Source of the DNA: an uncultured Collinsella sp.
GTDB lineage: Bacteria; Actinomycetota; Coriobacteriia; Coriobacteriales; Coriobacteriaceae
Direction of reading: 5' to 3'
Length of the DNA stretch: 19,643 bases
Assembly: GCA_902478945.1 (NCBI GenBank)
Contig: CABSMX010000032.1
Coordinates: forward strand, 1-19,643
Positions 1-6,747 of this stretch are shown piece by piece. Positions within the stretch are counted from its first letter, which is position 1. Each line of letters begins with the position of its first letter. The translations under genes and the position numbers were made by a program. Under the pieces are notes generated by a model. The model made no database searches. It was not told the DNA's origin and worked only from the letters and a program-made list of their open reading frames with translations.

Positions 1-28
1 TGGGCTCGGAGATGTGTATAAGAGACAG
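1..28. other. Nextera/Tn5 sequencing adapter remnant (not genomic)
   Basis: Bases 10-28 are the 19-bp Tn5 mosaic end used in Nextera libraries, and the preceding TGGGCTCGG matches the end of the read-2-side Nextera adapter. The genomic sequence therefore begins at about base 29. An ATG inside the adapter (12-14) opens a false in-frame start, giving the peptide MCIRDR fused to the real protein. Confidence 0.97.
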
Positions 29-548
29 GCTCGCCAGCATGCCCATCATTTCCGACGCCAAGGGTGTGGATCTTGCCGATCTGGACGAGCCCGCCGCCAT
101 CACTGCTTCTATTGATGTCCAGGATCGCGTGGATACCGGCAGTCTCCCCGATGCCTCTCTTGAGGAAGATATCCCCATGGCCGATTATTCGGGCCACGAG
201 GACATGTGGGCCGCCGCTATGGCGATCATGGCCGAGGTCGCCGAGCCCGCCCCCGTGGCGGTGCCTGCGCCTGCAGCCTCACCTGCGTCGGTTGCTCCCG
301 TCTATGTCGGCCGCCACAGTTCCGTGCTTCCCGAGGATACCGCGCGTATCTCGCGCGAGGGTATCGAGCGCGCCGAGGCTATCGCTGCCGGCGTTATGGA
401 AAACCGCCGCCATGAGCGCGTCAATCAGATTCTCGAGGAAGAGATCAACCGTCTGCAGTCTGCGGCCGTCAAGCGCACGGGCCGTGCCTATCTGAGCGTT
501 ATCGAGGGCGGTACCGCCAGCTTTACGCCGCTGCGCGCGGAGGCATAA
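29..548 (+). CDS. Unknown protein, 5'-truncated by the contig edge
   Basis: An open frame runs from the adapter junction (first full genomic codon at 30) to TAA at 546-548, leaving about 172 C-terminal residues. I do not recognise the family. The visible part has an acidic N-terminal stretch, an Ala/Pro/Val-rich low-complexity linker at roughly 235-300, and a charged, probably helical C-terminal segment with many Glu and Arg residues (about 340-490). No signal peptide, membrane span or catalytic motif is visible. The Pro/Ala linker and charged helix suggest a soluble, multi-part protein, but nothing fixes a function. The downstream VanZ gene starts 7 bases after this stop, so the two are probably co-transcribed. 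The true start lies off the contig; the ATG at 12 belongs to the adapter. Confidence 0.7.
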
Positions 549-555
549 TTGCCGC

Positions 556-1005
556 ATGGTTAAGGTCGATCGAAAATGGGCGCTTGCCGCCTGCGCCATG
601 GTGCTCGTCATTTGGGGCAATTCGCTGGTTCCCGGTACGGGCTCTGGTTCGTTGAGCCTGTCGATCATGGAATCCATTCGCGGCTTTTTGCAGGCCCTGG
701 GGCTTCCATACGAGTGGGTGACCAACTTCGTCGTGCGCAAATGCGCTCATTTTACCGAGTACATGGTGCTTGGCATCTTGGCGACGCACGCCTTTGACCT
801 CGAAGGCCGACGCACGTTTGATGTGTTGCTGCCCACGGCGGTGTTCTTGCTGCTCGTTCCCTCTATCGACGAGACGATTCAGCTTTTTGTGCCCGGTCGC
901 GCCGGCATGATTACCGATGTGATGATCGACTGCTGCGGGGCGACGACAGGCGTCGTGCTCCGATATCTCTTACGGTCGCTGATATGTACCAAAAAGGCCG
1001 CCTAG
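556..1005 (+). CDS. VanZ-family membrane protein
   Basis: This 149-residue protein has the two signatures of the VanZ-like family: the RKCAHFTEYMVLG block (about residues 61-73) and a second block beginning DETIQLFVPGR (about 105-115), followed by an Asp and a GATTG turn. Four hydrophobic segments are visible, near residues 8-22, 66-80, 90-103 and 124-142, consistent with a small integral membrane protein of usual family length. VanZ itself gives low-level teicoplanin resistance, but most chromosomal homologues have no known role, so no resistance phenotype is inferred. A GGAGG at 539-543, inside the end of the upstream gene, lies 12 bases before this ATG, which is rather far. The stop codon lies inside the hairpin at 994-1034. 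Confidence 0.85.
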   Translation: MVKVDRKWALAACAMVLVIWGNSLVPGTGSGSLSLSIMESIRGFLQALGLPYEWVTNFVVRKCAHFTEYMVLGILATHAFDLEGRRTFDVLLPTAVFLLLVPSIDETIQLFVPGRAGMITDVMIDCCGATTGVVLRYLLRSLICTKKAA

Positions 1006-1034
1006 GACGTTTTGCTTGGTCCTTAGGCGGCCTT
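994..1034. terminator. Intrinsic terminator between convergent genes
   Basis: The arms 994-1008 and 1019-1034 pair over 15 bp with a single bulged base. On the minus strand the hairpin is followed by five T residues, so it is a good terminator for the kinase gene (-). On the plus strand there is only a short T-poor tail. The left arm contains the VanZ stop codon (1003-1005). Confidence 0.75.
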
Positions 1035-1120
1035 ATGCGTTTGAGGGCTCCTGCGGGGCGTGACGGTGTTGTCCGGGCGTTTTGCGAGTTTGGCTACGCT
1101 GCGCCCCGCTGATGTGCCCT

Positions 1121-2011
1121 TTACTGGAGCGCCTGGGCGCCCAGGGCGAGGCAGCCCATGATGCCCTGCTTGCCCTCGAGGCTGTTGTTGACAATGTAGG
1201 TATCGATGTCGTTGACCTCGGGCGTGACGATATAGCCGTTGAGCATCTTGGCGCACTTTTTGCGTGCGAGCGGCACGATGGGGGTGTGGTCGGCCACGCC
1301 GCCGCCGATGATGATCTTTTGCGGCGCGTAGCACAGCGTGTAGGTCATGAGCGCCTGTGCCAGATAGCCTGCGAGCAGGTCCATGGCCTCCGGGTCATCG
1401 GCCATGTCTCCGGCGCTCTTGCCATCCCAGCGCTTTTTAACGCCGGGGCCGGCGATGAGGCCCTCGAGGCAGTTGTCGTGGAAGGGGCAAGCGCTATGCT
1501 CGCCGATGGTGTCGCGCGGGTCGCGCGTGACCAAGATGTGGCCGGCCTCGGGATGCATCATGCCGTGTACGAGCTTACCGCCCGAGAGCACGCCGGCGCC
1601 CACACCGGTGCCGATGGTCAAGTAGACGACGTCCGTGAGGCCCTGGGCGCAACCAAAGGTGACCTCGCCCAAGCAGGCAACGTTGACGTCGGTGTCGTAG
1701 CCACAGGGAATATTGAGCTCGTTTTGGATGGTGCCCAGCAGGTCAAAGTAGCGCCATGCCGTTTTGGGCGTCTCCAGGATCTTGCCGTATTGGGGTGAGG
1801 CGGGGTTGACTGCGGTGGGGCCAAAGGCGCCGATGCCCAGCGCGACGATGCCCTTGTCGGCAAACCATGCATTGACGGCCTCAACGGTCTCCTGCGGGGT
1901 CGTGGTTGCGATCTGCTCACGCTCCAGGACCGTACCGTCTGCATAGCCCGTGGCGCAGACCATTTTGGTGCCGCCGGCCTCGAGCGCTCCGATAAGCTGC
2001 TGTTCTGCCAT
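1121..2011 (-). CDS. ROK-family sugar kinase, fructokinase-like
   Basis: This protein (296 residues) is a complete ROK kinase predicted to phosphorylate a hexose, most likely fructose, with ATP in the cytoplasm. The N-terminal phosphate-binding motif includes GGTK (13-16). The catalytic-base region is DTDVN (106-110, with D108 as the probable base), and a second glycine-rich motif TIGTGVGAG lies at 132-140. The zinc site is formed by H158, C175, H178 and C181 within GHIL and CPFHDNCLEG. That CPFHxxCLEG form is typical of bacterial ROK fructokinases (the ScrK/GmuE/YdhR type) rather than NagC-type repressors, and no N-terminal helix-turn-helix is present. An AGAGAGGA ribosome-binding site precedes the ATG. 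It is probably monocistronic, as terminators lie on both sides. Glucose or mannose as substrate cannot be excluded. Confidence 0.88.
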   Translation of the reverse strand: MAEQQLIGALEAGGTKMVCATGYADGTVLEREQIATTTPQETVEAVNAWFADKGIVALGIGAFGPTAVNPASPQYGKILETPKTAWRYFDLLGTIQNELNIPCGYDTDVNVACLGEVTFGCAQGLTDVVYLTIGTGVGAGVLSGGKLVHGMMHPEAGHILVTRDPRDTIGEHSACPFHDNCLEGLIAGPGVKKRWDGKSAGDMADDPEAMDLLAGYLAQALMTYTLCYAPQKIIIGGGVADHTPIVPLARKKCAKMLNGYIVTPEVNDIDTYIVNNSLEGKQGIMGCLALGAQALQ

Positions 2012-2049
2012 AGTATTCCTCTCTCTGGGACGAGTTGCTCCGTGACTAA

Positions 2050-2086
2050 AGTATAGAGCTCTAAACCATTTAAGAAAGCGCTATAA
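2050..2086 (-). promoter_or_regulatory. Possible promoter and cre/LacI-type operator of the sugar kinase
   Basis: On the minus strand TATACT (2050-2055) could be a -10 box 38 bases before the kinase ATG, but the -35 region is poor. Overlapping that -35 region, 2073-2086 reads AGAAAGCGCTATAA, which matches 11 of 14 positions of the palindrome TGAAAGCGCTTTCA recognised by CcpA/LacI-family regulators. No regulator gene is nearby. Confidence 0.3.
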
Positions 2087-2127
2087 AAAGAAGCCTCGCA
2101 ACGCGGCGGGCGGTGCGAGGCTTCTTT
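2087..2127 (-). terminator. Intrinsic terminator of the aminotransferase gene
   Basis: A perfect 14-bp stem (2087-2100 with 2114-2127) encloses a 13-base loop. On the minus strand it is followed by T residues running into TATAG, 26 bases after the aminotransferase stop codon. Confidence 0.85.
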
Positions 2128-2152
2128 GGTTGCTTTAGTTGCCGGGCCGTCC

Positions 2153-3334
2153 TTACCCGCGCGGCTTGATTTTATCACGTAGCGACTTGAGGTTCTCCAG
2201 TGCCGCGTTAAGCGTTTCGTCCCGCTTGGCAAAGTGGAAACGAATCAGATGGTTGACGGGCTCGCGGAAGAAGCTCGAGCCGGGAACGGCGCCCACGCCC
2301 ACCTTGGATGCGAGGTCCTCGCAGAATTCGAGGTCGCTGTCATAGCCAAACTCAGAGATGTCCATCATGACGTAGTAGGCGCCCTGCGGCACGTTATGCT
2401 CAAGACCGATGCTATCGAGCCCCTGGCAGAACAGGTCGCGTTTGGCGGTGTAGAGGTCGAGGACCTCATCGTAATAGCTGTCGTCGAAGTTGAGGGCGGT
2501 GACGACGGCTTCCTGCAGGGGAGCGGCGGCGCCCACGGTGAGAAAGTCGTGGACCTTCTTGATACGCTCGGTGATCTGGGCCGGGGCGATGGTGTAGCCC
2601 AGACGCCAGCCGGTGATGGAGTACGTCTTAGACAGCGAGCTGCAGCTGATGGTTCGCTCGAACATGCCGGGCAGCGTGGCCATATAGACGTGCTCGTGGG
2701 GCGCGTAGACGATGTGCTCGTATACCTCGTCGGTAATGCAGTAGGCGTCGTACTTTTTGCAGAGGTCGGCGATGAAGGTGAGCTCCTCGCGCGTAAAGAC
2801 CTTGCCGCAAGGGTTGGAAGGGTTGCACAGGACGATGGCCTTGGGGTTGTTGTCGCGGAAGGCTGCCTCGAGGACCTCGCGATCGAAGTCAAAGGTGGGC
2901 GGGTTGAGCGGCACGTAGATGGGTTCAGCACCCGAAAGGATCGTGTCGGCGCCGTAGTTCTCGTAGAACGGCGAGAAGATGACGACCTTGTCGCCGGGGT
3001 TCGTGACCGTCATCATGGCGGCCATCATGGCCTCGGTGGAGCCGCAGGTGACCACGATATTCTGGTTGGGGTCGATCGGCATGCCCATAAAGTGCTCCTG
3101 TTTGGCGGCGAGCGCCTCGCGCATGGCCTGGGAGCCCCAGGTAATGGAGTACTGGTGGTAGAGCGGCTTGGGGTCGGCGGCGATGGTGCTCAGGCTGTTG
3201 AGCAGCTGCGCCGGGGGATCGAAGTCGGGGAAGCCCTGCGAGAGATTGACGGCGTTGTACTGATTGGAGATGCGTGTCATGCGGCGGATGACCGAATCGG
3301 TGAATGTTGCCGTGCGATTGGAGAGTTCTTTCAT
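2153..3334 (-). CDS. PLP-dependent aminotransferase, class I/II
   Basis: This 393-residue protein is a complete fold-type I aminotransferase. Visible landmarks are NLSQGFPDFDPP (30-41), the cofactor-contacting NPSNPCGK (171-178), TDEVYE with D202 and Y205, the Schiff-base lysine K236 in SLSKTYS followed by GWRLGY, and the substrate-carboxylate arginine R365. The N-terminal QGFPDFDPP form is characteristic of the branch containing YbdL-type methionine aminotransferases and kynurenine-oxoglutarate transaminases, so an aromatic or methionine keto-acid exchange in the cytoplasm is likely. The exact amino donor cannot be read from the sequence. An AAAGG ribosome-binding site (complement of 3341-3345) sits 6 bases before the ATG, and the gene has its own terminator. 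Confidence 0.88.
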   Translation of the reverse strand: MKELSNRTATFTDSVIRRMTRISNQYNAVNLSQGFPDFDPPAQLLNSLSTIAADPKPLYHQYSITWGSQAMREALAAKQEHFMGMPIDPNQNIVVTCGSTEAMMAAMMTVTNPGDKVVIFSPFYENYGADTILSGAEPIYVPLNPPTFDFDREVLEAAFRDNNPKAIVLCNPSNPCGKVFTREELTFIADLCKKYDAYCITDEVYEHIVYAPHEHVYMATLPGMFERTISCSSLSKTYSITGWRLGYTIAPAQITERIKKVHDFLTVGAAAPLQEAVVTALNFDDSYYDEVLDLYTAKRDLFCQGLDSIGLEHNVPQGAYYVMMDISEFGYDSDLEFCEDLASKVGVGAVPGSSFFREPVNHLIRFHFAKRDETLNAALENLKSLRDKIKPRG

Positions 3335-3444
3335 GACGGTCCTTTCGAGGGTTTGCAGTGGGGCAAGTTTACTCCTATGAAAAGGGTGGGAATTGCTCGA
3401 AACGCGCTCGAAAAACTCTTTTCAAAATTCTTGAAAATTGGGGC

Positions 3445-3473
3445 TTGCATCGCATGGCGTTCCTTGCAATAAT
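3445..3473 (+). promoter_or_regulatory. Promoter of the tRNA cluster
   Basis: TTGCAT (3445-3450) and AATAAT (3468-3473) are separated by exactly 17 bases, and a TGC just before the -10 box gives an extended -10. Transcription would start about 20 bases upstream of tRNA-His. Confidence 0.7.
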
Positions 3474-3499
3474 AGTCGAGCGCGAAGCGCACAGGACAC

Positions 3500-3577
3500 G
3501 GTGGGTGTAGCTCAGTTGGCTAGAGCGACGGGTTGTGGTCCCGTAGGTCGAGGGTTCGAGTCCCTTTACCCACCCCA
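3500..3577 (+). tRNA. tRNA-His (GTG)
   Basis: A full cloverleaf is visible: acceptor arms GTGGGTG (3501-3507) and TACCCAC (3567-3573), a D arm from GCTC, an anticodon loop TTGTGGT with anticodon GTG, and a T loop TTCGAGT. G3500 can supply the extra 5' G-1 that pairs with discriminator C3574, the hallmark of tRNA-His. The 3' CCA is encoded (3575-3577). Confidence 0.96.
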
Positions 3578-3599
3578 GTTCTTGCTTCGTGTTGATATC

Positions 3600-3675
3600 G
3601 GGTCGTTAGCTCAGTTGGTAGAGCAGGGGACTCTTAATCCCAAGGTCCAGGGTTCGAACCCCTGACGGCCCACCA
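3600..3675 (+). tRNA. tRNA-Lys (CTT), copy 1
   Basis: The acceptor arms GGGTCGT (3600-3606) and ACGGCCC (3665-3671) pair with one G-T. The anticodon loop is CTCTTAA, giving anticodon CTT, which reads AAG. The T loop is the canonical TTCGAAC and the 3' CCA is encoded (3673-3675). The gene is 22 bases downstream of tRNA-His and probably in the same transcript. Confidence 0.95.
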
Positions 3676-3688
3676 CACGATATCTCCT

Positions 3689-3714
3689 CTAAAGTCCACC
3701 ATAACGGACTTTAG
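3689..3714 (+). other. Hairpin between the two tRNA-Lys copies
   Basis: A perfect 9-bp stem (3689-3697 with 3706-3714) encloses an 8-base loop. There is no T-run after it, so it may be a processing signal or weak attenuator rather than a full terminator. Confidence 0.5.
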
Positions 3715-3718
3715 CTTT

Positions 3719-3791
3719 GGGTCGTTAGCTCAGTTGGTAGAGCAGGGGACTCTTAATCCCAAGGTCCAGGGTTCGACCCCCTGACGGCCCA
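3719..3791 (+). tRNA. tRNA-Lys (CTT), copy 2, without encoded CCA
   Basis: This is a near-perfect repeat of copy 1. Across the 73-base body I see one difference: T-loop position 59 is C (TTCGACC) instead of A (TTCGAAC). The bases after discriminator A3791 are CCC, so the CCA would have to be added after transcription. It still folds and keeps anticodon CTT. Confidence 0.92.
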
Positions 3792-3803
3792 CCCAAAGAT
3801 TGT

Positions 3804-3835
3804 AAAAGCGACTGGCTTCGGCTGGTCGCTTTTTT
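3804..3835 (+). terminator. Intrinsic terminator of the tRNA cluster
   Basis: A 13-bp stem with two G-T pairs and a TTCG tetraloop (3817-3820) is followed by six T residues (3830-3835). Confidence 0.92.
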
Positions 3836-3877
3836 GTTGACCTCGCATGGGGTCGAACCCGAAAGGGCACAGACGCT

Positions 3878-4738
3878 TTACAAGTCGAGCCTGCCCTGGG
3901 GGTCGGTGAATCCGTCTGTGCCCTCCTTGAGCTTTTTCTCGTCTGCTTTCACGCGACGTTCGAGCTTCTTTGTATCCTCGGCAGGCGGTAGATTCTCGGG
4001 GACAATTCCACGGTCGATGAGGCTGCCACGTACGCTTGTGTTGTTCTCGACGTGCTCTTGCTTGATCTGGCCCAGACCGTACAGGTCGTGTTCCTCGGCG
4101 TTGAAGGCCGTCATCGAGTTCGTAAGGTCCTTTGCTTTGATGAGGACATCGGCTAATCTGTCCGCCAATGCCGCGCTCTTGGGTACACCGAGCTGCTGCT
4201 TCATTTCCGCCGTGCTTCTGCCGCCGAATAACGCTTCATCGCCCTTCGACTTGATGATCGCGAATCCTTTGGAGTCCACGCCGCGTTTGAACGCAATACC
4301 CGAGAGCTGTTTCTCTGAATCGGATAGCGAGTGGCGCGCCTGCAAGCGCTGAATCTCTGCGAAGCGCTGTTCTATGAGCTCCTGTCGGCGTGTCTGCACG
4401 GCGAAGTACGCCTGTGCGAGAGCGATCTCGGGCTTGTTTGGGTCTCCGTTTTGGGCGATTAAATAGCATGCGTAGCGTGTCAGCTTGTAGTCTTTTACGG
4501 CTCGTTTAGCGATGCCGGCATCTACCATTTTGCTGGCCTCAGCAAAATGGGCGGCAACAGGCATTTTATTGGTGTCACACGATGCCATGGATCTCTTAAC
4601 CGCAGTCTCAAAATTACGCCATTGGGTGTATCCGAGGGGTTTCATTAAATCGCGTGCGAGCCAATACTCAACGCCGTCTTCTACATGGGCGTAGCTGTCA
4701 AGTTCGACACGCCATTTCTCGATATCCCTGCTGTCCAT
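3878..4738 (-). CDS. dinD: DinD homologue (DNA damage-inducible protein D)
   Basis: This 286-residue protein matches the E. coli DinD family over its length (about 274 residues in E. coli, from memory). The strongest landmark is the block at residues 79-121, including KLTRYACYLIAQNGDP and YFAVQTRRQEL. The N-terminal region with WLARDLMKPLGY (26-37) is the Bro-N-like fold found in phage antirepressors. The conserved VPENLPPAED segment lies near the C-terminus. In E. coli DinD is SOS-induced and inhibits RecA filament activities; the same role here is inference. The ATG is preceded by AGAAAGGA at good spacing. I see no complete LexA box upstream, only a single CGAAC half-site at 4753-4757. The gene sits directly beyond a tRNA cluster and faces it, a common place for acquired genes. 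Confidence 0.88.
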   Translation of the reverse strand: MDSRDIEKWRVELDSYAHVEDGVEYWLARDLMKPLGYTQWRNFETAVKRSMASCDTNKMPVAAHFAEASKMVDAGIAKRAVKDYKLTRYACYLIAQNGDPNKPEIALAQAYFAVQTRRQELIEQRFAEIQRLQARHSLSDSEKQLSGIAFKRGVDSKGFAIIKSKGDEALFGGRSTAEMKQQLGVPKSAALADRLADVLIKAKDLTNSMTAFNAEEHDLYGLGQIKQEHVENNTSVRGSLIDRGIVPENLPPAEDTKKLERRVKADEKKLKEGTDGFTDPQGRLDL

Positions 4739-4821
4739 ATCTCTTCCTTTCTGTTCGTTTGTCTACGTGGACTATGTCGACTCCGTATTCAGAATGAGTA
4801 TATTTGCCCGTGCGGACACGA

Positions 4822-4857
4822 ATGGGCCCCGTGCCACTTCGAGCTCACGGGGCCCAT
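4822..4857 (-). terminator. Hairpin downstream of the flavoprotein gene
   Basis: A perfect, GC-rich 12-bp stem (4822-4833 with 4846-4857) encloses a 12-base loop, 42 bases beyond the flavoprotein stop codon. Neither strand has a good T-run, so termination here would be weak or factor-assisted. The rest of 4739-4899 carries the dinD leader and nothing else I can support. Confidence 0.55.
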
Positions 4858-4899
4858 GGATATCGATTGGTTGTGTTCTGCTTTAGATAGGTGTCCGGT

Positions 4900-6426
4900 T
4901 TAATCCGCTCGATAGTGCGAACCCAGGCTGTCGGTGCGCTTGTGCATGGCTTTGACCATCTCCATTGCCAGTTGAATTTGCGACTGTAGGCGGGCGAAGG
5001 CTGCGATTTCGCTGTCATTGGCGTGTGGCTTATGCAGCGACGTCGCCTCGTCTTGTAGGCTTTTAAGCTCTTGCAGCGCCTTGGTTAGACCCGCTTCGGT
5101 CCTGTTGATCATGCAGTAGGTGCTCATTGTGTGTTTGAGGCTGCGGGTCAGGCGCTCAGCGTCTGCTGTAGCAATTCCATACTGGGGGAGGGCGGTATCC
5201 ATCGGGGCGGCCGCCTCGGAAGCGCCCAGCGCTGCTCGAGCCGCTGATGCGCCTGCGATGCGTCCGAATACGATGCCGTTGGCGCTTGACAAGCCACCAA
5301 TGCGGTCGGCGCCGTGCATGCCGCCTGTCGCCTCGCCGCAAGCGTAGAGGCCCTCAACGCCCGTGTGCGCGGTCTTATCGATCTTGATGCCGCCATTAGC
5401 GGCGTGGGCATACATCGCAACGCGCATCTCGTCAGTCGGAGCGATGCCGTGCTCGTCTTGCAGCCACGTAGCAAAGGCCTGCACAAACTCTGGGACATCC
5501 TCGCGGGGGAAGTCGTAGCGGAGCGCCAGGCCTTCGGCACCTGCCCGATCGATGGCGAGATCGATAGCGCGGGAGGCCAAGCGTGACGTAAAGGGACCAT
5601 ATCCAGAGCGCTGCTCGAGCAGGTCGTCCAGCTTGTCGTCGGCAATATCTACCGGCTGGTCTACGTGCACGTAGCGCCAGGTTTTCTCATTGAAGACCAA
5701 GTTACGCCTGGGCTCGATGAAGCCGGGCATCATCTGCATGAACTCTATATTAGTAAGTGTTGCGCCGTGCGCCAGCGCGATGGCCTGCGAGGAACTGAGC
5801 ACATCAGCCGACGTAAGGCTGCGCTCGAACAGGCCGCCTGTGCCACCGGCTGCGATGACCGTGGCCTTGGCAGCAAAGGGCACGATTCGATTTTCGGTAA
5901 GGTCGTAGAGTACGGTTCCGGTTATTCTGCCGTTCGTGTCCTCAACAAGGTCGATAAGCTCATGGCGGGGGAGCAGGCGAATGCCGAGCGACTCGATCCA
6001 GGTCGTCAGAGCGTCCTCAAGGGGCTTGCGGCTGAGGCCGCGCCACATGCGCGTCTTGTGGTCAAAGCAGGGGATAAATTGCTTTTGTTGAGCACTCTTG
6101 GCGCTTTGCGGACGCTGGAGCTCAACGCCCAGGTCTTGCTCGAGCCAGTCAATCGCTTGGGGAATGCCGTGGACGAACGCTTGGACGAGTTCGGGGTCGG
6201 CAACGCCGCCGCCGACGGCCAGGATGGTGTCGATGAGGTCCTGCTCGTCGTCTTCGTTAACGGGTCCGATAAGCCCTAGGCCCCAGGTTCCGGGGAAGAA
6301 GCTCGATCCACTCATAGTCTTGCCGGCGCTTGCCACAGCGACGGTTGCGCCCGTGCGTGCCGCTTCGATGGCGGCGCAAAGGCCCGCAATGCCAGATCCA
6401 ATTACCAGTACATCAGTCGATTCCAT
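4900..6426 (-). CDS. FAD-dependent oxidoreductase, fumarate reductase / L-aspartate oxidase family
   Basis: I place the start at the ATG at 6424-6426, because AAGAAAGGA lies just upstream and the FAD motif begins at residue 5; the frame stays open 57 bases further upstream without support. The 508-residue product has a dinucleotide-binding motif GSGIAG (10-15) and the FAD-contacting GEATGGMHGADRIGGLSS region (364-381). Catalytic-type residues are H341 in the HAANGGI block and R282/R286 in the SRLASRAI block. These are the landmarks of the SdhA/FrdA/NadB superfamily. No iron-sulfur or membrane-anchor subunit gene is adjacent, so it is not an ordinary respiratory complex. It could be a soluble reductase of an unsaturated acid or a NadB-like oxidase, and the substrate cannot be read from the sequence. 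Confidence 0.85.
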   Translation of the reverse strand: MESTDVLVIGSGIAGLCAAIEAARTGATVAVASAGKTMSGSSFFPGTWGLGLIGPVNEDDEQDLIDTILAVGGGVADPELVQAFVHGIPQAIDWLEQDLGVELQRPQSAKSAQQKQFIPCFDHKTRMWRGLSRKPLEDALTTWIESLGIRLLPRHELIDLVEDTNGRITGTVLYDLTENRIVPFAAKATVIAAGGTGGLFERSLTSADVLSSSQAIALAHGATLTNIEFMQMMPGFIEPRRNLVFNEKTWRYVHVDQPVDIADDKLDDLLEQRSGYGPFTSRLASRAIDLAIDRAGAEGLALRYDFPREDVPEFVQAFATWLQDEHGIAPTDEMRVAMYAHAANGGIKIDKTAHTGVEGLYACGEATGGMHGADRIGGLSSANGIVFGRIAGASAARAALGASEAAAPMDTALPQYGIATADAERLTRSLKHTMSTYCMINRTEAGLTKALQELKSLQDEATSLHKPHANDSEIAAFARLQSQIQLAMEMVKAMHKRTDSLGSHYRAD

Positions 6427-6559
6427 CGGATTCCTTTCTTGTCCGGCGCATTGTCGCACGGGTGATCGGCAATGGGGCCGCAAAGACCCGGCAAATCGGT
6501 AAAGGGCAAATATGGCAGGTGGGCGTCAGGTGGACTCGGCCACTTCGGTCGGCCCATTT

Positions 6560-6634
6560 GATAAGTTGCGGTGGAATACGGACTGTTTTGGTCTGTATGG
6601 ATGTAATTCAGTCCGTATTTCACCGCAACTGATA
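6560..6634. repeat. 22-bp-arm palindrome flanked by GATA direct repeats
   Basis: The arms 6564-6585 and 6609-6630 are inverted copies that differ at one position (a G-U pair in RNA) around a 23-base loop. GATA stands immediately outside both arms (6560-6563 and 6631-6634), like a short target-site duplication. There is no T-run for a terminator. It lies upstream of the flavoprotein gene and downstream of the GGGtGRT terminator, so it could instead be an operator or leader structure. Confidence 0.75.
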
Positions 6635-6679
6635 TATCGGACCTTCTAATAAGAGTAACCAATTTGGGACGGGGCAAAC

Positions 6680-6712
6680 AAAAAGAGCCGCTACCTCGAA
6701 AGGTAGCGGCTC
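6680..6712 (-). terminator. Intrinsic terminator of the GGGtGRT operon
   Basis: A perfect 12-bp stem (6685-6696 with 6701-6712) closes a 4-base loop. On the minus strand it is followed directly by five T residues. It lies 36 bases after the GGGtGRT stop codon. Confidence 0.93.
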
Positions 6713-6747
6713 CAAAGCTCAACTATATGAGCATCGCGCGGGCGCGA

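Noticed and set aside
12..28. ATG start for the first protein inside the first 28 bases
   Set aside because: It lies in adapter sequence, so the peptide MCIRDR is artificial.
2234..3472. 412-codon open frame opposite the aminotransferase gene
   Set aside because: The aminotransferase on the minus strand has all catalytic landmarks. The antisense product is a Val/Gly/Asp-rich shadow.
3847..3864. Attachment-site copy of the tRNA-Lys T arm beyond the terminator
   Set aside because: GGGTCGAACCC resembles a T arm but matches too few bases of the tRNA 3' end, and no integrase gene is in the window.
4744..4757. LexA box upstream of dinD
   Set aside because: Only one CGAAC half-site is present; the matching half at the proper spacing is not.
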